Assembly (NCBI RefSeq): GCF_004006395.2
Contig: NZ_CP029758.2
Coordinates: 2,852,001-2,916,000 of the forward strand
Direction: 5' to 3'
Origin: Clostridium sp. AWRP
GTDB lineage: Bacteria > Bacillota > Clostridia > Clostridiales > Clostridiaceae
Length of the DNA stretch: 64,000 nucleotides
The notes below the pieces were generated by a model, which worked only from the letters and a program-made list of their open reading frames with translations, was not told the origin of the DNA and searched no databases. A program made the translations under genes and the position numbers. Positions within the stretch are counted from its first letter, which is position 1, and each line of letters starts with the position of its first letter. Of this stretch, positions 26,668 to 35,540 are shown in pieces.

Positions 26668-28605
26668 TTATAATAATTTTTTGATATAATTTAGTTGTCC
26701 ACCACTTAATAACACATCTTTTTGTCTATCTGAAATAGTTGCAAAAGCTTCTATTTTTATGTTCTTTGTTTTATTCAATATTACAAACTCACTATTTCTA
26801 ATTTTATCTTTAACATTATCTATTACTAAAACATCATCTTGACTAATTTTGTCATAATCAGATTGATCCTTAAATCTTAATGGTAATATACCATAGTTGA
26901 TTAAATTATCATGATGGATTCTAGCAAAAGATTTAGCTAAAACAGCTTTTACTCCTAAATACATAGGTGCAAGTGCCGCATGTTCTCTACTAGATCCTTG
27001 ACCATAATTTACTCCTCCCACAATAATTCCACCATTGTTTTCTTTTGCTCTTTTAGGGAATGTTTTATCTATTCCATAAAATACATATTGCGAAATTGCT
27101 GGTACATTTGATCGAAGAGGAAGAATTTTTGATCCAGCTGGCATAATATCATCAGTTGTAATGTCATCGCCAACCTTCAAAAGTACTTTACCGTCTACAT
27201 TGTCTTCCATTGCCCCTCTTAACGGTAAAGGTTTGATGTTTGGACCTCTTCTTACAACAACATCATCTGTATTGTCTATTGGCGAAAGTATCATCCTATC
27301 ATCTATAATACGTTCTGTTGATTCTTTTACTTTCTTTAAATCTTCTAAATTTATACCATCTAAATCCCTAGGATCTGTTATTACTCCAGTTATAGCACTA
27401 GCAGCAGCAACTTCTGGACTTGCCAAATAAATTTGTCCATCAGCAGTACCACTTCTTCCAATAAAGTTTCTATTATTTGTTCTTAATGATACTCCACCTG
27501 ATTGTGGTGCTTGTCCAATACCTATGCAAGGACCGCATGCGCTTTCTAGAATTCTTGCTCCAGCGGAAATTAGTTTTTGAAGTATGCCATCTCTAGTTAT
27601 CATTTCAAAAACTTGTCTTGATCCTGGTGCTATACAAAGACTTACTTCAGGATTTACAATCTTACCATCTAATATAACTGCAACCTTAGCTAAATCTGAG
27701 TAAGATGAATTAGTACAGCTTCCAATGAATACCTGGCTAACTTTTACATCTCTAGCTTCTCTTACTTTAATTACTTTATCTGGCATATGTGGTTTAGCAA
27801 CCATTGGCTCTAATTCATCAAGGTTTATCTCTATTAATTCATCATATTCAGCATCTTCATCTGCTTTAAGTTCTACCCAATCGTCTTCTCTTCCCTGTGA
27901 TTTCATGAATTCATAAGTAAGCTTATCACTCGGGAAAATGGATGTAGTAACACCTAATTCTGCACCCATGTTAGTTATAGTACATCTTTCAGGTATACTT
28001 AAAGTTTCTACTCCTGAACCGCTATATTCTACTACTTTTCCTACTCCATTTTTAACAGTCATTCTTCTTAAAAGCTCTAGTATTATATCTTTAGCCGCAA
28101 CTCCTGCTGTTAATTTTCCAGTTAATTTGACATTAATTACTTTAGGCATAATTAGTGGAAATGGTTGTCCTGCCATAGCCATTGCTACACTCATTCCACC
28201 AGCTCCTATAGCTATCATACCTAATGCACTAGAAGTAGGCGTATGACTATCTGAACCTAAAAGAGTTTTTCCTGGTACTGCAAATCTTTCTGAATGTACT
28301 TGATGACATATCCCATTTCCTGGTCTTGAACAATATATACCATATTTTTGAGCAATAGTCTCTAAAAATGCATGATCATCTGCATTTTCAAAGCCTGTTT
28401 GTAGAGTATTATGATCTATATAACTTACTGAAACTTCTGTTTTAACTCTCGGCAGGCCTAATGCTTCAAAAGATAAATATGCCATAGTTCCTGTAGCATC
28501 TTGAGTCAAGGTTTGGTCAATTTTAATAGATATCTCTTCTCCTGCAGTCATTTCTCCTTTCACTAAATGGGCTTTAATAATCTTTCTAGTTATATTTTCT
28601 GCCAT
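26668..28605 (-). CDS. acnA: Aconitate hydratase
   Basis: The 645-residue enzyme is of the short bacterial aconitase type. The Fe-S ligands lie in FIGSCTNSSYSDL and ESACGPCIGIGQAPQSGG. Other aconitase motifs are VPGKTLLGSDSHTPTSSALG and, in the swivel domain, GGVNYGQGSSREHAALAP. It interconverts citrate and isocitrate, opening a route from citrate toward 2-oxoglutarate beside citrate lyase. It is read from a promoter that overlaps a perfect operator (28659-28680), next to the GntR gene. A homologous hydratase substrate cannot be excluded. Confidence 0.93.
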   Translation of the reverse strand: MAENITRKIIKAHLVKGEMTAGEEISIKIDQTLTQDATGTMAYLSFEALGLPRVKTEVSVSYIDHNTLQTGFENADDHAFLETIAQKYGIYCSRPGNGICHQVHSERFAVPGKTLLGSDSHTPTSSALGMIAIGAGGMSVAMAMAGQPFPLIMPKVINVKLTGKLTAGVAAKDIILELLRRMTVKNGVGKVVEYSGSGVETLSIPERCTITNMGAELGVTTSIFPSDKLTYEFMKSQGREDDWVELKADEDAEYDELIEINLDELEPMVAKPHMPDKVIKVREARDVKVSQVFIGSCTNSSYSDLAKVAVILDGKIVNPEVSLCIAPGSRQVFEMITRDGILQKLISAGARILESACGPCIGIGQAPQSGGVSLRTNNRNFIGRSGTADGQIYLASPEVAAASAITGVITDPRDLDGINLEDLKKVKESTERIIDDRMILSPIDNTDDVVVRRGPNIKPLPLRGAMEDNVDGKVLLKVGDDITTDDIMPAGSKILPLRSNVPAISQYVFYGIDKTFPKRAKENNGGIIVGGVNYGQGSSREHAALAPMYLGVKAVLAKSFARIHHDNLINYGILPLRFKDQSDYDKISQDDVLVIDNVKDKIRNSEFVILNKTKNIKIEAFATISDRQKDVLLSGGQLNYIKKLL

Positions 28606-28658
28606 TATTACTTCCTACCTTTCTTAAACAAATACATTTGAATACTAAATTTTATATA

Positions 28659-28680
28659 AATTGTATACCTGTATACAATT
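28659..28680 (-). promoter_or_regulatory. GntR-type operator overlapping the aconitase promoter
   Basis: AATTGTATAC-CT-GTATACAATT is a perfect 22-base palindrome with the TTGTATACAA-like core typical of FCD-class GntR regulators. On the minus strand TTGTAT within it can serve as -35 and TATAAA about 16 bases further as -10. It lies directly after the GntR gene's stop codon. Confidence 0.7.
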
Positions 28681-28699
28681 CAATTCGTACAAATGTATA

Positions 28700-29371
28700 T
28701 CAATTTTTCTTACTCTCTATAAAACGTTTTTTTGCTTCTCTTACATGTTTTCTTGCTAATTTTTCTGCCAATTCTTCATCTTGTTTTTCAATAGCCTCAA
28801 TTATTGCCTTATGTTCTTCAAATGCTTTTTTTCTTGCTTCATCATCGGATAAAGTTATACTTCTAAGACTTATTAAGTATTCATAAATATGTTTCATTTC
28901 ATTTATAAGCCTTTTATTATTATTAATATGTAAAATAATATTATTAAACTCTTCATGCAACTTATTGTACTCATCAATATCTTTTAATTCTATAGCCTGT
29001 TTCATTCTCATATTATTTTCTTTTAGAAGCATTATTTGTAACTTAGAAATATTTGCACATACTGATCTAATTGCTAATCCTTCAAGTACTTCCCTAATTT
29101 CATAAATTTCTAAAGCATCTTCCCTTGAAATACCTTTAACTATGGTACCTTTTCTAGGAACATTAACTGCTAATCCTTCAATCTCTAACTGCCTCAGTGC
29201 TTCTCTAACTGGAGTTCTACTTACTCCCATTACCTCTGCTATATAACTTTCAACTAATCTTTCTCCCAATTCAAAGCTTCCATCAAAGATTGCCTTTCTA
29301 AGTCTTTCTAATACTATCTCTCTAATAGGTCTTAAATCTGTAACATCAATTTTTTTTAGTTGTAAACTCAT
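28700..29371 (-). CDS. GntR-family (FadR/FCD subfamily) transcriptional regulator
   Basis: The 223 residues have a GntR winged helix (IREIVLERLRKAIFDGSFEL, GVSRTPVREALRQLEIEGL, VPRKGTIVKGI) and an all-helical FCD effector domain with conserved metal-binding residues (RxxLE, NxxFHxxI-like LHEEFNNIILH). FCD regulators usually bind organic acids such as citrate or pyruvate. It sits upstream of aconitase and the permease and faces a palindrome of the expected type. It is the likely regulator of the block. Confidence 0.92.
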   Translation of the reverse strand: MSLQLKKIDVTDLRPIREIVLERLRKAIFDGSFELGERLVESYIAEVMGVSRTPVREALRQLEIEGLAVNVPRKGTIVKGISREDALEIYEIREVLEGLAIRSVCANISKLQIMLLKENNMRMKQAIELKDIDEYNKLHEEFNNIILHINNNKRLINEMKHIYEYLISLRSITLSDDEARKKAFEEHKAIIEAIEKQDEELAEKLARKHVREAKKRFIESKKN

Positions 29372-29556
29372 ATAAATTGCCTCCTAATTCATCAAATACT
29401 TGTATCTAAAAATCAATTATCTTACTTGCATCATTTTATTACGTTTTCATATTTTGTTCAAACTCATCCAAATTTTTCATATGAATTAATTTAAGACTTA
29501 TTTATAAACGTTATCAACTAATAAAAAATTTATATGTTTACCATATCCTTGGTATT

Positions 29557-29613
29557 ATAATAACAGATTTTATTCTTATTGTCAAACAGTTGTTAAAATA
29601 TTTAACAACTGTT
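29557..29613 (-). promoter_or_regulatory. Promoter of the GntR gene with a 29-bp palindrome abutting -35
   Basis: On the minus strand TTGACA (29585-29580) and TATTAT (29562-29557) have a 17-base spacer. Immediately upstream is a perfect palindrome with arms AACAGTTGTTAAA (29585-29597) and TTTAACAACTGTT (29601-29613). This is the place where an activator would bind, though a repressor is also possible. The 494-base gap from 29372 to 29865 holds little else besides the inverted repeat at 29715 and the direct repeat at 29812. Confidence 0.7.
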
Positions 29614-29714
29614 AAAAGTAAAAGTGCAGATTTTTCCCTATATTATCTATTTAATCGTAAATATTGTCATATTGTTACATAATATTTTATCTGTGCTGTT
29701 CGTTAACTTAATAC

Positions 29715-29758
29715 TTCATTTAACATTTGTTTTTAATTATAGTCAAATGTTAAATGAA
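29715..29758. promoter_or_regulatory. 15-bp perfect inverted repeat with AAATGTTAA core
   Basis: TTCATTTAACATTTG (29715-29729) and CAAATGTTAAATGAA (29744-29758) are perfect inverted copies around a 14-base loop. The core AAATGTTAA/TTAACATTT recurs as a palindrome at 35688-35710 upstream of the malic enzyme-citrate lyase operon. No T-tract follows on the minus strand, so an operator is more likely than a terminator. Confidence 0.5.
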
Positions 29759-29811
29759 TTTTAGTAGGATGCCATTATTCAAATTCTAATTAATGCCATT
29801 ATTAATAATAT

Positions 29812-29872
29812 AATAAAGGAGAGACATACTTCCCTCCTTCATTTTAACAATCTTGGTATACCATGCTATAAG
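29812..29872. repeat. Right copy of the ~60-bp direct repeat, overlapping the citX 3' end
   Basis: Near-identical to 20362-20421 and in the same orientation. Here it contains the last codons and stop of citX plus its downstream hairpin (AATAAAGGAG with CTCCTTCATT). The two copies bracket 9.4 kb holding the PrpR_N-MCP fusion, oad genes, permease, aconitase and GntR. Confidence 0.75.
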
Positions 29873-30381
29873 AACTTATCCATTAACGAATAAATTTTGT
29901 TTAAAAGATCTTCCACGGAATGACGTCTGCTTCTTCCGCATACTTTAGCATTTTCACCGCATAAAAGACATTTTCTCTCACTTACACCTAAGTCTGTCCT
30001 ACTAATCTGCTTTCCAGTTTTAGTGAATACATCAAAATCAAATATTCTTCCAAGCTCATGGTTTTCTTCAATAGATACAGTGATTCTTTTTACACTAATT
30101 GCATCTGCATCTACGTTTAAAAATGCCTCAGCACCAGCAGCAGAAGTATTTACCATTTTGTGAAGTATATCTATATTATTCTTTTTTAACTCTTCTTCCA
30201 GCAAGCAAATCCCCTTTTTATGAAGCTTAGCAAAGGATTCATTATTTTTTTCTGCTCCTGGTACATTTAATGTAAATGAAATTAGTGTAACTTTAAATAT
30301 ATTCAATAATTCTTTTTGAATTTGTGACCTTTTTTCTTTAGCTTCAAGTATTTCATCAAGTATATTGCTTGCATTTTCCAT
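29866..30381 (-). CDS. citX: Citrate lyase holo-ACP synthase (apo-citrate lyase phosphoribosyl-dephospho-CoA transferase)
   Basis: The 171-residue protein matches CitX: an N-terminal KEKRSQIQKELL helix, LISFTLNVPGAEKN, GRIFDFDVFTKTGKQISRTDLG, then the conserved C-terminal RKCLLCGENAKVCGRSRRHS. It attaches the prosthetic group, made by CitG, to the Ser of CitD. It is the last gene of the citrate lyase operon, 13 bases after citF. Confidence 0.92.
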   Translation of the reverse strand: MENASNILDEILEAKEKRSQIQKELLNIFKVTLISFTLNVPGAEKNNESFAKLHKKGICLLEEELKKNNIDILHKMVNTSAAGAEAFLNVDADAISVKRITVSIEENHELGRIFDFDVFTKTGKQISRTDLGVSERKCLLCGENAKVCGRSRRHSVEDLLNKIYSLMDKFL

Positions 30382-30394
30382 AATTATTACCTCA

Positions 30395-31954
30395 CTATTT
30401 TACTTGCTTTATAACATCGATAATAGTACCATCTCTGTATTCAACTACACCAACAATCTTATCACCATATTCAATAGCCTTAGGTTTTCCTGTAATTTCT
30501 TCTGCCTTTTCTCTTAACTCTTCTATAGTACATACTGGCAGCTTTGCTTTCTTAAATTTTTCAAGTAAATCACTTCTAAGTGGATTTACTGCTATTCCCC
30601 TGTCTGTAACTACTACATCTACTGTTTCTCCTGGAGTTATTACAGTATTTACTTTCTTCACAACAGTAGGTATTCTGCCTCTAATAAGTGGACAAACTAT
30701 CATGGCAAGTTTTGCTCCTGCTGCAGTATCACAGTGTCCACCTGATGCTCCCCTAATTACTCCATCTGAACCTGTAATTACATTTACATTGAAGTCTGTA
30801 TCTACTTCCAGTGCACTTAATATAACTATATCCAATTTATTAGAAATACATCCATTATTATGTGGATTAGCATATAGGGATGAACTTATTTCATAGTGAT
30901 CTGGATTTTCTCCTATGGATTTTGCTGCTATTAAGTCAAAGCTCTGTACATCACAGATTTTTGAAATAAGGCCCTCTTTTTGCATTTCTACAAACTGGCC
31001 TGTAATTCCACCTAATGCGAAGCTAGCTTTAATATTTTTTTCAATCATCTTTTCCTTTAAAAATCTTGCTACTGCAAGGGATGCTCCACCGGAACCACTC
31101 TGTATTGAAAATCCTGGTACAAAATATCCTGAAGCTTCTATTGCTTCTGCTGCATACTGTGCAATCAAAAGTTCTCTTGGGTTCTTTGTATATCTTGTTG
31201 CCCCGGATGCTATTCCCTTAGGATCACCAATTGCATCTACCTTAACTACATAGTCTACATTATTTTGTTCTATACTTGCAGGTACATTTGGATATGGTAC
31301 CAAATTATCTGTAATAAGTACTACTTTGTCTGCATACTCTGCGTCTATTTTAGCATATCCTAATGAACCACAAAAAGATTTTCCTGTATATCCATTGGCA
31401 TTTCCATAGTCGTCACAGCTAGGTGCGCCTAAAAATGCCACATCTATTTTTAAATCTCCTGCTTCTATAGCTCTTGCTCTTCCACCGTGGGAACGTATTA
31501 TAATAGGTGTATCTAATATTCCATTTGATATAGCTTCTGCAAGTGGTCCTCTAACACCACTAGTTATGATTTTAGTAACAACACCATTTTTTATGTGTTC
31601 AATTACTGGTTCATGAACACTGCTTAAAGAACTTGGTGCTAAAGTTAAGTTTTTTATTCCCATTTCAGCTATAACGTCCAGCACCATATTTAATATGTAA
31701 TCTCCAGCTCTAAAGTGGTGGTGGAATGATATTGTCATGCCGTCCTTTAATCCTGTCTTTATTACAGCTTCTTTTATGCTCTCAAGCAATTTACTTTCTC
31801 CAGGTTTTATACTGGATATTTTTCTTGCAAATTTTTTCTTTGTTGGTTTAAAATCAAACGGTCCGCCATAAGGTACCAGCTTTCCAATTCCTTCTATGTA
31901 ATCTGGTATTTCTCTTCCTATTTTATTCTTAGTCAATGTCTTCTCCTCCTTCAC
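30395..31954 (-). CDS. citF: Citrate lyase alpha subunit (citrate CoA-transferase)
   Basis: The 519-residue CitF family protein (GMTISFHHHFRAGDYILNMV, GAPSCDDYGNANGYTGKSFCG, GSGGASLAVARFLKEKM, GIAVNPLRSDLLEKFK) exchanges acetyl on the ACP thioester for citrate. Its start overlaps the end of citE by 26 bases, implying translational coupling. Confidence 0.96.
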   Translation of the reverse strand: MKEEKTLTKNKIGREIPDYIEGIGKLVPYGGPFDFKPTKKKFARKISSIKPGESKLLESIKEAVIKTGLKDGMTISFHHHFRAGDYILNMVLDVIAEMGIKNLTLAPSSLSSVHEPVIEHIKNGVVTKIITSGVRGPLAEAISNGILDTPIIIRSHGGRARAIEAGDLKIDVAFLGAPSCDDYGNANGYTGKSFCGSLGYAKIDAEYADKVVLITDNLVPYPNVPASIEQNNVDYVVKVDAIGDPKGIASGATRYTKNPRELLIAQYAAEAIEASGYFVPGFSIQSGSGGASLAVARFLKEKMIEKNIKASFALGGITGQFVEMQKEGLISKICDVQSFDLIAAKSIGENPDHYEISSSLYANPHNNGCISNKLDIVILSALEVDTDFNVNVITGSDGVIRGASGGHCDTAAGAKLAMIVCPLIRGRIPTVVKKVNTVITPGETVDVVVTDRGIAVNPLRSDLLEKFKKAKLPVCTIEELREKAEEITGKPKAIEYGDKIVGVVEYRDGTIIDVIKQVK

Positions 31955-32831
31955 TTACGCATATACCTGAAGCTTCTGCTAACATCAAAGCTCTCTGTGC
32001 ACGTTCTATAATAGGTTTATCTACCATTTTCCCATTTAGCGAAACTACTCCAGATCCTTTTTCTGCAGCATCTTTTGCAGCTCTTATAACACGAACGGAT
32101 TTATCTATTTCTTTTTGTGAAGGTGTATATATCTTATGAACAGGGGCAATTTGCCTTGGATTTATTACGGACTTTCCGTCAAATCCCAACTGCTTTATAA
32201 GTTTTACTTCATTTATGAATCCTTCTTCATTGTTTACATCGGAAAATACTGTATCAAAGGCATATATTCCTGCTGCTCTGGCAGCTAATAATACATGGCT
32301 TCTTCCTGCAAGAAGTTCTATTCCATCTAAAGAACGGGTTGTCTTTAAATTTGTAACATAATCTTCTGCCCCTATTGCTATTCCCATAAGTCTCTTGCTT
32401 GCTGTAGCTATTTCATAGGCATTCATAACTCCTATAGCACTTTCAACAGCTGCCATAATTTTTGTTTTTCCAACAGGTATTCCTGATTGCTTTTCAATTC
32501 TTTCGATTTCTTTTTCTACATCTATGACATCTTGTGCACATTCTGTCTTTGGAAGTCTTATAACATCAGGTTGTGCCCTTACTATTGCCTCTAAATCTTC
32601 CATTCCAAAAGGCGTATCAAGACCATTTATTCTTACTACTGTTTCTATACCTTCATAATCTATAGATTTTAGTGCATTGTATACTAAAAATCTAGCTGTA
32701 TCCTTTTCATTTAGGGATACTGAATCCTCTAAATCAAACATTAGAGAATCTGCTCCATATATATGTGCATCCTTAACCATTCCTGGATTGTTTCCCGGTA
32801 CATACATCATTGTTCTTCTTAACTTGTACAT
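31929..32831 (-). CDS. citE: Citrate lyase beta subunit (citryl-ACP lyase)
   Basis: The 300-residue CitE/HpcH aldolase-family protein (RTMMYVPGNNPGMVKDAHIY, LMFDLEDSVSLNEKDTAR, MAAVESAIGVMNAYEIA, IGAEDYVTNLKTTR) cleaves citryl-ACP to acetyl-ACP and oxaloacetate. ATG 32831 overlaps the citD stop as TAATG, and GGAGGTGG lies upstream. Conserved acidic metal ligands are present in FDLED and in the Glu of AAVESA. Confidence 0.96.
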   Translation of the reverse strand: MYKLRRTMMYVPGNNPGMVKDAHIYGADSLMFDLEDSVSLNEKDTARFLVYNALKSIDYEGIETVVRINGLDTPFGMEDLEAIVRAQPDVIRLPKTECAQDVIDVEKEIERIEKQSGIPVGKTKIMAAVESAIGVMNAYEIATASKRLMGIAIGAEDYVTNLKTTRSLDGIELLAGRSHVLLAARAAGIYAFDTVFSDVNNEEGFINEVKLIKQLGFDGKSVINPRQIAPVHKIYTPSQKEIDKSVRVIRAAKDAAEKGSGVVSLNGKMVDKPIIERAQRALMLAEASGICVSEGGEDID

Positions 32832-33127
32832 TACTTTTCCACCTCCCAGTTGAATTTTGTTTCTTCTGCTGCCCTCATAACTGCAGCTTGTACCCTTGCT
32901 TTTATGACACAATCTAAAGCCCCTTTGTCATTGGCACCTACAATGGCACTTTTTACATCTAGTTCCTTTAGAGTATCCATTATAACTTTTTTTATCTGGT
33001 CTCCAAATTGTTTTTCCACAGAACTTTTTAACTTTATAGCCACCTCATTCTCTGGATTAGGCTGTACTGATATCGTAATATCGCTGGACTCAAATGTTCC
33101 TGCTATAGCAGCTTTTTTTATTTCCAT
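32831..33127 (-). CDS. citD: Citrate lyase acyl carrier protein (gamma subunit)
   Basis: The 98-residue CitD carries the prosthetic-group Ser14 in GTFESSDITISVQP, as in Klebsiella CitD. It bears the phosphoribosyl-dephospho-CoA arm that holds the acetyl/citryl thioester. It lies between citC (12-base gap) and citE (1-base overlap). Confidence 0.95.
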   Translation of the reverse strand: MEIKKAAIAGTFESSDITISVQPNPENEVAIKLKSSVEKQFGDQIKKVIMDTLKELDVKSAIVGANDKGALDCVIKARVQAAVMRAAEETKFNWEVEK

Positions 33128-33138
33128 AAGTGAACCTC

Positions 33139-34194
33139 CTATATTAAATCTCTTTTATTTTCAATTTTATTAATTATTGGTATTGCCTCTTTTGAACACA
33201 AAAATCTGTAGGTAGTGTCCGGTACTAAATCTTTTACCTGTGAAAGTTTCTTCTCTTTTATGAGATTTCTTACCCTTGATGCACTAATAACTTCTTCATT
33301 TGTACTAAACCTTGGGATTTCCATAATTTCTACGCCACAAGGAGGAAGCACTTCCTTCATCACATTATTGTAAGTTCTAGTAACATCACAAAAGGGTTCC
33401 TCTCCTACATATCTTCTAGTAATACCTAACGCAGGTACTATGTTTTTAGTGAAGATTTCTATATCCAGCAGCGACTGCAGCCTGGCTACCTCATTCTGCT
33501 TTTTTATAAAATAGGATGGAAAAGTTGCGCTTGAAATTACATAATCTTCACCTTTATGAAATATTACATTGTTTAAATGCTGTACTCCCTGCCTGGCTAA
33601 TTCGTATCTCACATCAGATGGAAAAACTGATTTGTTCTCCCATACTATAAATACATGAACTACGTCGCTTTCTCTAGAAGCCTTTTCAATTAAGTACTTA
33701 TGACCTAGAGTAAAAGGGTTGCAGTTCATAACAAGAGCTGAAACTACCCTTCCATCTACCTTCTTCTTTTTTAACTTTTCTATAAACTTATATATACCTA
33801 AAGGATCATTTTCCAGCAAAAGAACTTTGTCCATAACCTTGGCCACTTTATAAAATCCCATATCACTGAACATTTTATAGTTCTTAGGCTTCGTGTAAAT
33901 AAAAAGGTGGCTGTTTCCACGTCTGTATTCTTCTGCTACCAGTTCAGATATTATTTTGTTCGAGATTCCCATGCTCCTACAGCTGTCATCTACGGCTATA
34001 CATTTTAAAATTCTATCTTCAAAGGACCCTGTAGCAATTATTTTATCTTCTTCATATATAGCAACTGTGTATTCTACATTTTTATCAAATCTTAGTCCCT
34101 GTTTTAAAAGAAATTGTTCTACTTCCTGCAGTCTTCTAAAATCTCTTTTATCTATTATTTCTTCTTGTAAACTAAGGTATTCCACTGCAGCCAC
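33139..34194 (-). CDS. citC: Citrate lyase ligase (acetate:SH-citrate lyase ligase)
   Basis: The 351-residue enzyme has an N-terminal acetyltransferase-like region and a nucleotidylyltransferase domain with NCNPFTLGHKYLIEKA and the C-terminal RFSTNEEVISASRVRNLIKE. It activates citrate lyase by acetylating the CitD thiol with ATP and acetate. It is second in the operon, 30 bases after the malic enzyme gene. Confidence 0.95.
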   Translation of the reverse strand: MAAVEYLSLQEEIIDKRDFRRLQEVEQFLLKQGLRFDKNVEYTVAIYEEDKIIATGSFEDRILKCIAVDDSCRSMGISNKIISELVAEEYRRGNSHLFIYTKPKNYKMFSDMGFYKVAKVMDKVLLLENDPLGIYKFIEKLKKKKVDGRVVSALVMNCNPFTLGHKYLIEKASRESDVVHVFIVWENKSVFPSDVRYELARQGVQHLNNVIFHKGEDYVISSATFPSYFIKKQNEVARLQSLLDIEIFTKNIVPALGITRRYVGEEPFCDVTRTYNNVMKEVLPPCGVEIMEIPRFSTNEEVISASRVRNLIKEKKLSQVKDLVPDTTYRFLCSKEAIPIINKIENKRDLI

Positions 34195-34224
34195 CTCCTC
34201 TCTAAGTCAACAACAAATACATAA

Positions 34225-35403
34225 TTATGCTGTAAATTTATTATTTTTTTGCGCTACATCCATAACTGCTTTGGAAACTGCATCACAAACATTTCTATTA
34301 AATACACTTGGTATTATATATTCTTCATTTAATTCATCTTTCTTTACTAAATTTGCAAGTCCTTTAGCTGCTGCAATTTTCATTTCATCACATATTTCCC
34401 TAGCTCTTACACTTAAAGCTCCCTTGAAAATTCCCGGAAAAACTAAAACATTGTTTATTTGATTTGGAAAATCTGACCTTCCTGTTGCTATAACCTTAGC
34501 TCCTGCTTTTTTTGCTTCCTCAGGCATTATTTCAGGTGTTGGATTGGCTAACGCAAAAATTATACTATCTTTGTTCATACCTTCTACCATTTCACCAGTT
34601 ACTACATTTCCAGCAGAAACACCTATAAAAACATCTGCATTCTTCATTGCATCTTCTAATGTTCCCTTTTCTAAACTTCTATTTGTTACCTTTGCTATTT
34701 GTTTCTGAGGTTCGTTTAAGCGGTCATCTCCTTCGTAAACTATACCGTTTATGTCACAAAGTACTATGTTTTTTACTCCTGCCGAAATCAAAAGCTTAGC
34801 TGTTGCAATACCTGAAGCACCGGCACCGTTTATAACAACTTTTATATTAGTAATATCTTTATTTACTATTTTTAAAGCATTGTACAGGCCTGCTAAAACT
34901 GCAATGGCAGTACCATGCTGGTCATCATGATATATTGGTATATCTAATTCTTCTTTTAGCTTATCTTCAATATAAAAACATTCAGGTGCTTTTATATCCT
35001 CAAGATGTATTCCGCCAAATCCCGGTGCAATATTTTTAATAGTTTTTACTATATCATCAGGATCTGTAGAATCTACGCATATTGGTATTGCATTTACATT
35101 TGCAAATCTTTTAAGTAATAATGCTTTTCCTTCAACTACCGGAAGTCCAGCTGCTGATCCTATATTCCCAAGTCCTAATACTGCGGTTCCATTTGTAACT
35201 ACAGCTACTGTCTTTCCTTTTATTGTATACTCATATGCCTTTTCTTTATCCTTGGCAATTTCCAGACATGGACCTGCTACACCTGGTGTATAAGCTACTG
35301 CCAAATCATCGCCGTTTCTCAAAGGCATTGTTCCAACGACTTCTATGGTACCATGCTTTTCTCTATGTAATTTTAAGGATTCTTCTTTTACATTCATACC
35401 CAT
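34225..35403 (-). CDS. NAD(P)-dependent malic enzyme
   Basis: The 392-residue bacterial malic enzyme shows the malic domain (AVAYTPGVAGPCLEIA, KALLLKRFANVNAIPICVD, YHDDQHGTAIAVLAGLYNAL) and a Rossmann domain with VVINGAGASGIATAKLL. It converts malate to pyruvate and CO2. It is first in the operon with citC-citD-citE-citF-citX. An in-frame TAG lies just before ATG 35403, while the only strong ribosome binding site is 37 bases upstream across a hairpin, so initiation is unusual. Confidence 0.95.
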   Translation of the reverse strand: MGMNVKEESLKLHREKHGTIEVVGTMPLRNGDDLAVAYTPGVAGPCLEIAKDKEKAYEYTIKGKTVAVVTNGTAVLGLGNIGSAAGLPVVEGKALLLKRFANVNAIPICVDSTDPDDIVKTIKNIAPGFGGIHLEDIKAPECFYIEDKLKEELDIPIYHDDQHGTAIAVLAGLYNALKIVNKDITNIKVVINGAGASGIATAKLLISAGVKNIVLCDINGIVYEGDDRLNEPQKQIAKVTNRSLEKGTLEDAMKNADVFIGVSAGNVVTGEMVEGMNKDSIIFALANPTPEIMPEEAKKAGAKVIATGRSDFPNQINNVLVFPGIFKGALSVRAREICDEMKIAAAKGLANLVKKDELNEEYIIPSVFNRNVCDAVSKAVMDVAQKNNKFTA

Positions 35404-35447
35404 ACTTTTCTAGTTAGGCTCAGTAATAAACCTAACCGTGCCTCCTT
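35404..35447 (-). promoter_or_regulatory. Distant Shine-Dalgarno bridged by a hairpin before the malic enzyme start
   Basis: AAGGAGG is followed by CAC, then GTTAGG and CCTAAC that can form a 6-bp stem, then 9 bases to ATG. Without the stem the spacing is 37 bases; with it the effective distance is about 12. A stop codon upstream rules out a longer protein. Confidence 0.5.
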
Positions 35448-35540
35448 TTTATATTAAACTTATAAATAAATGCTAAATTAAATTGTTTATAACAATATCC
35501 CTTATAGTTTTTAATTTAATCTCTTTCTTAATTTACTAAT

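Noticed and set aside
29502..29517. Possible catabolite-responsive element (TTATAAACGTTATCAA)
   Set aside because: It departs from the cre consensus at key positions, and a similar string occurs by the agr-like locus. A/T-rich DNA gives such matches easily.
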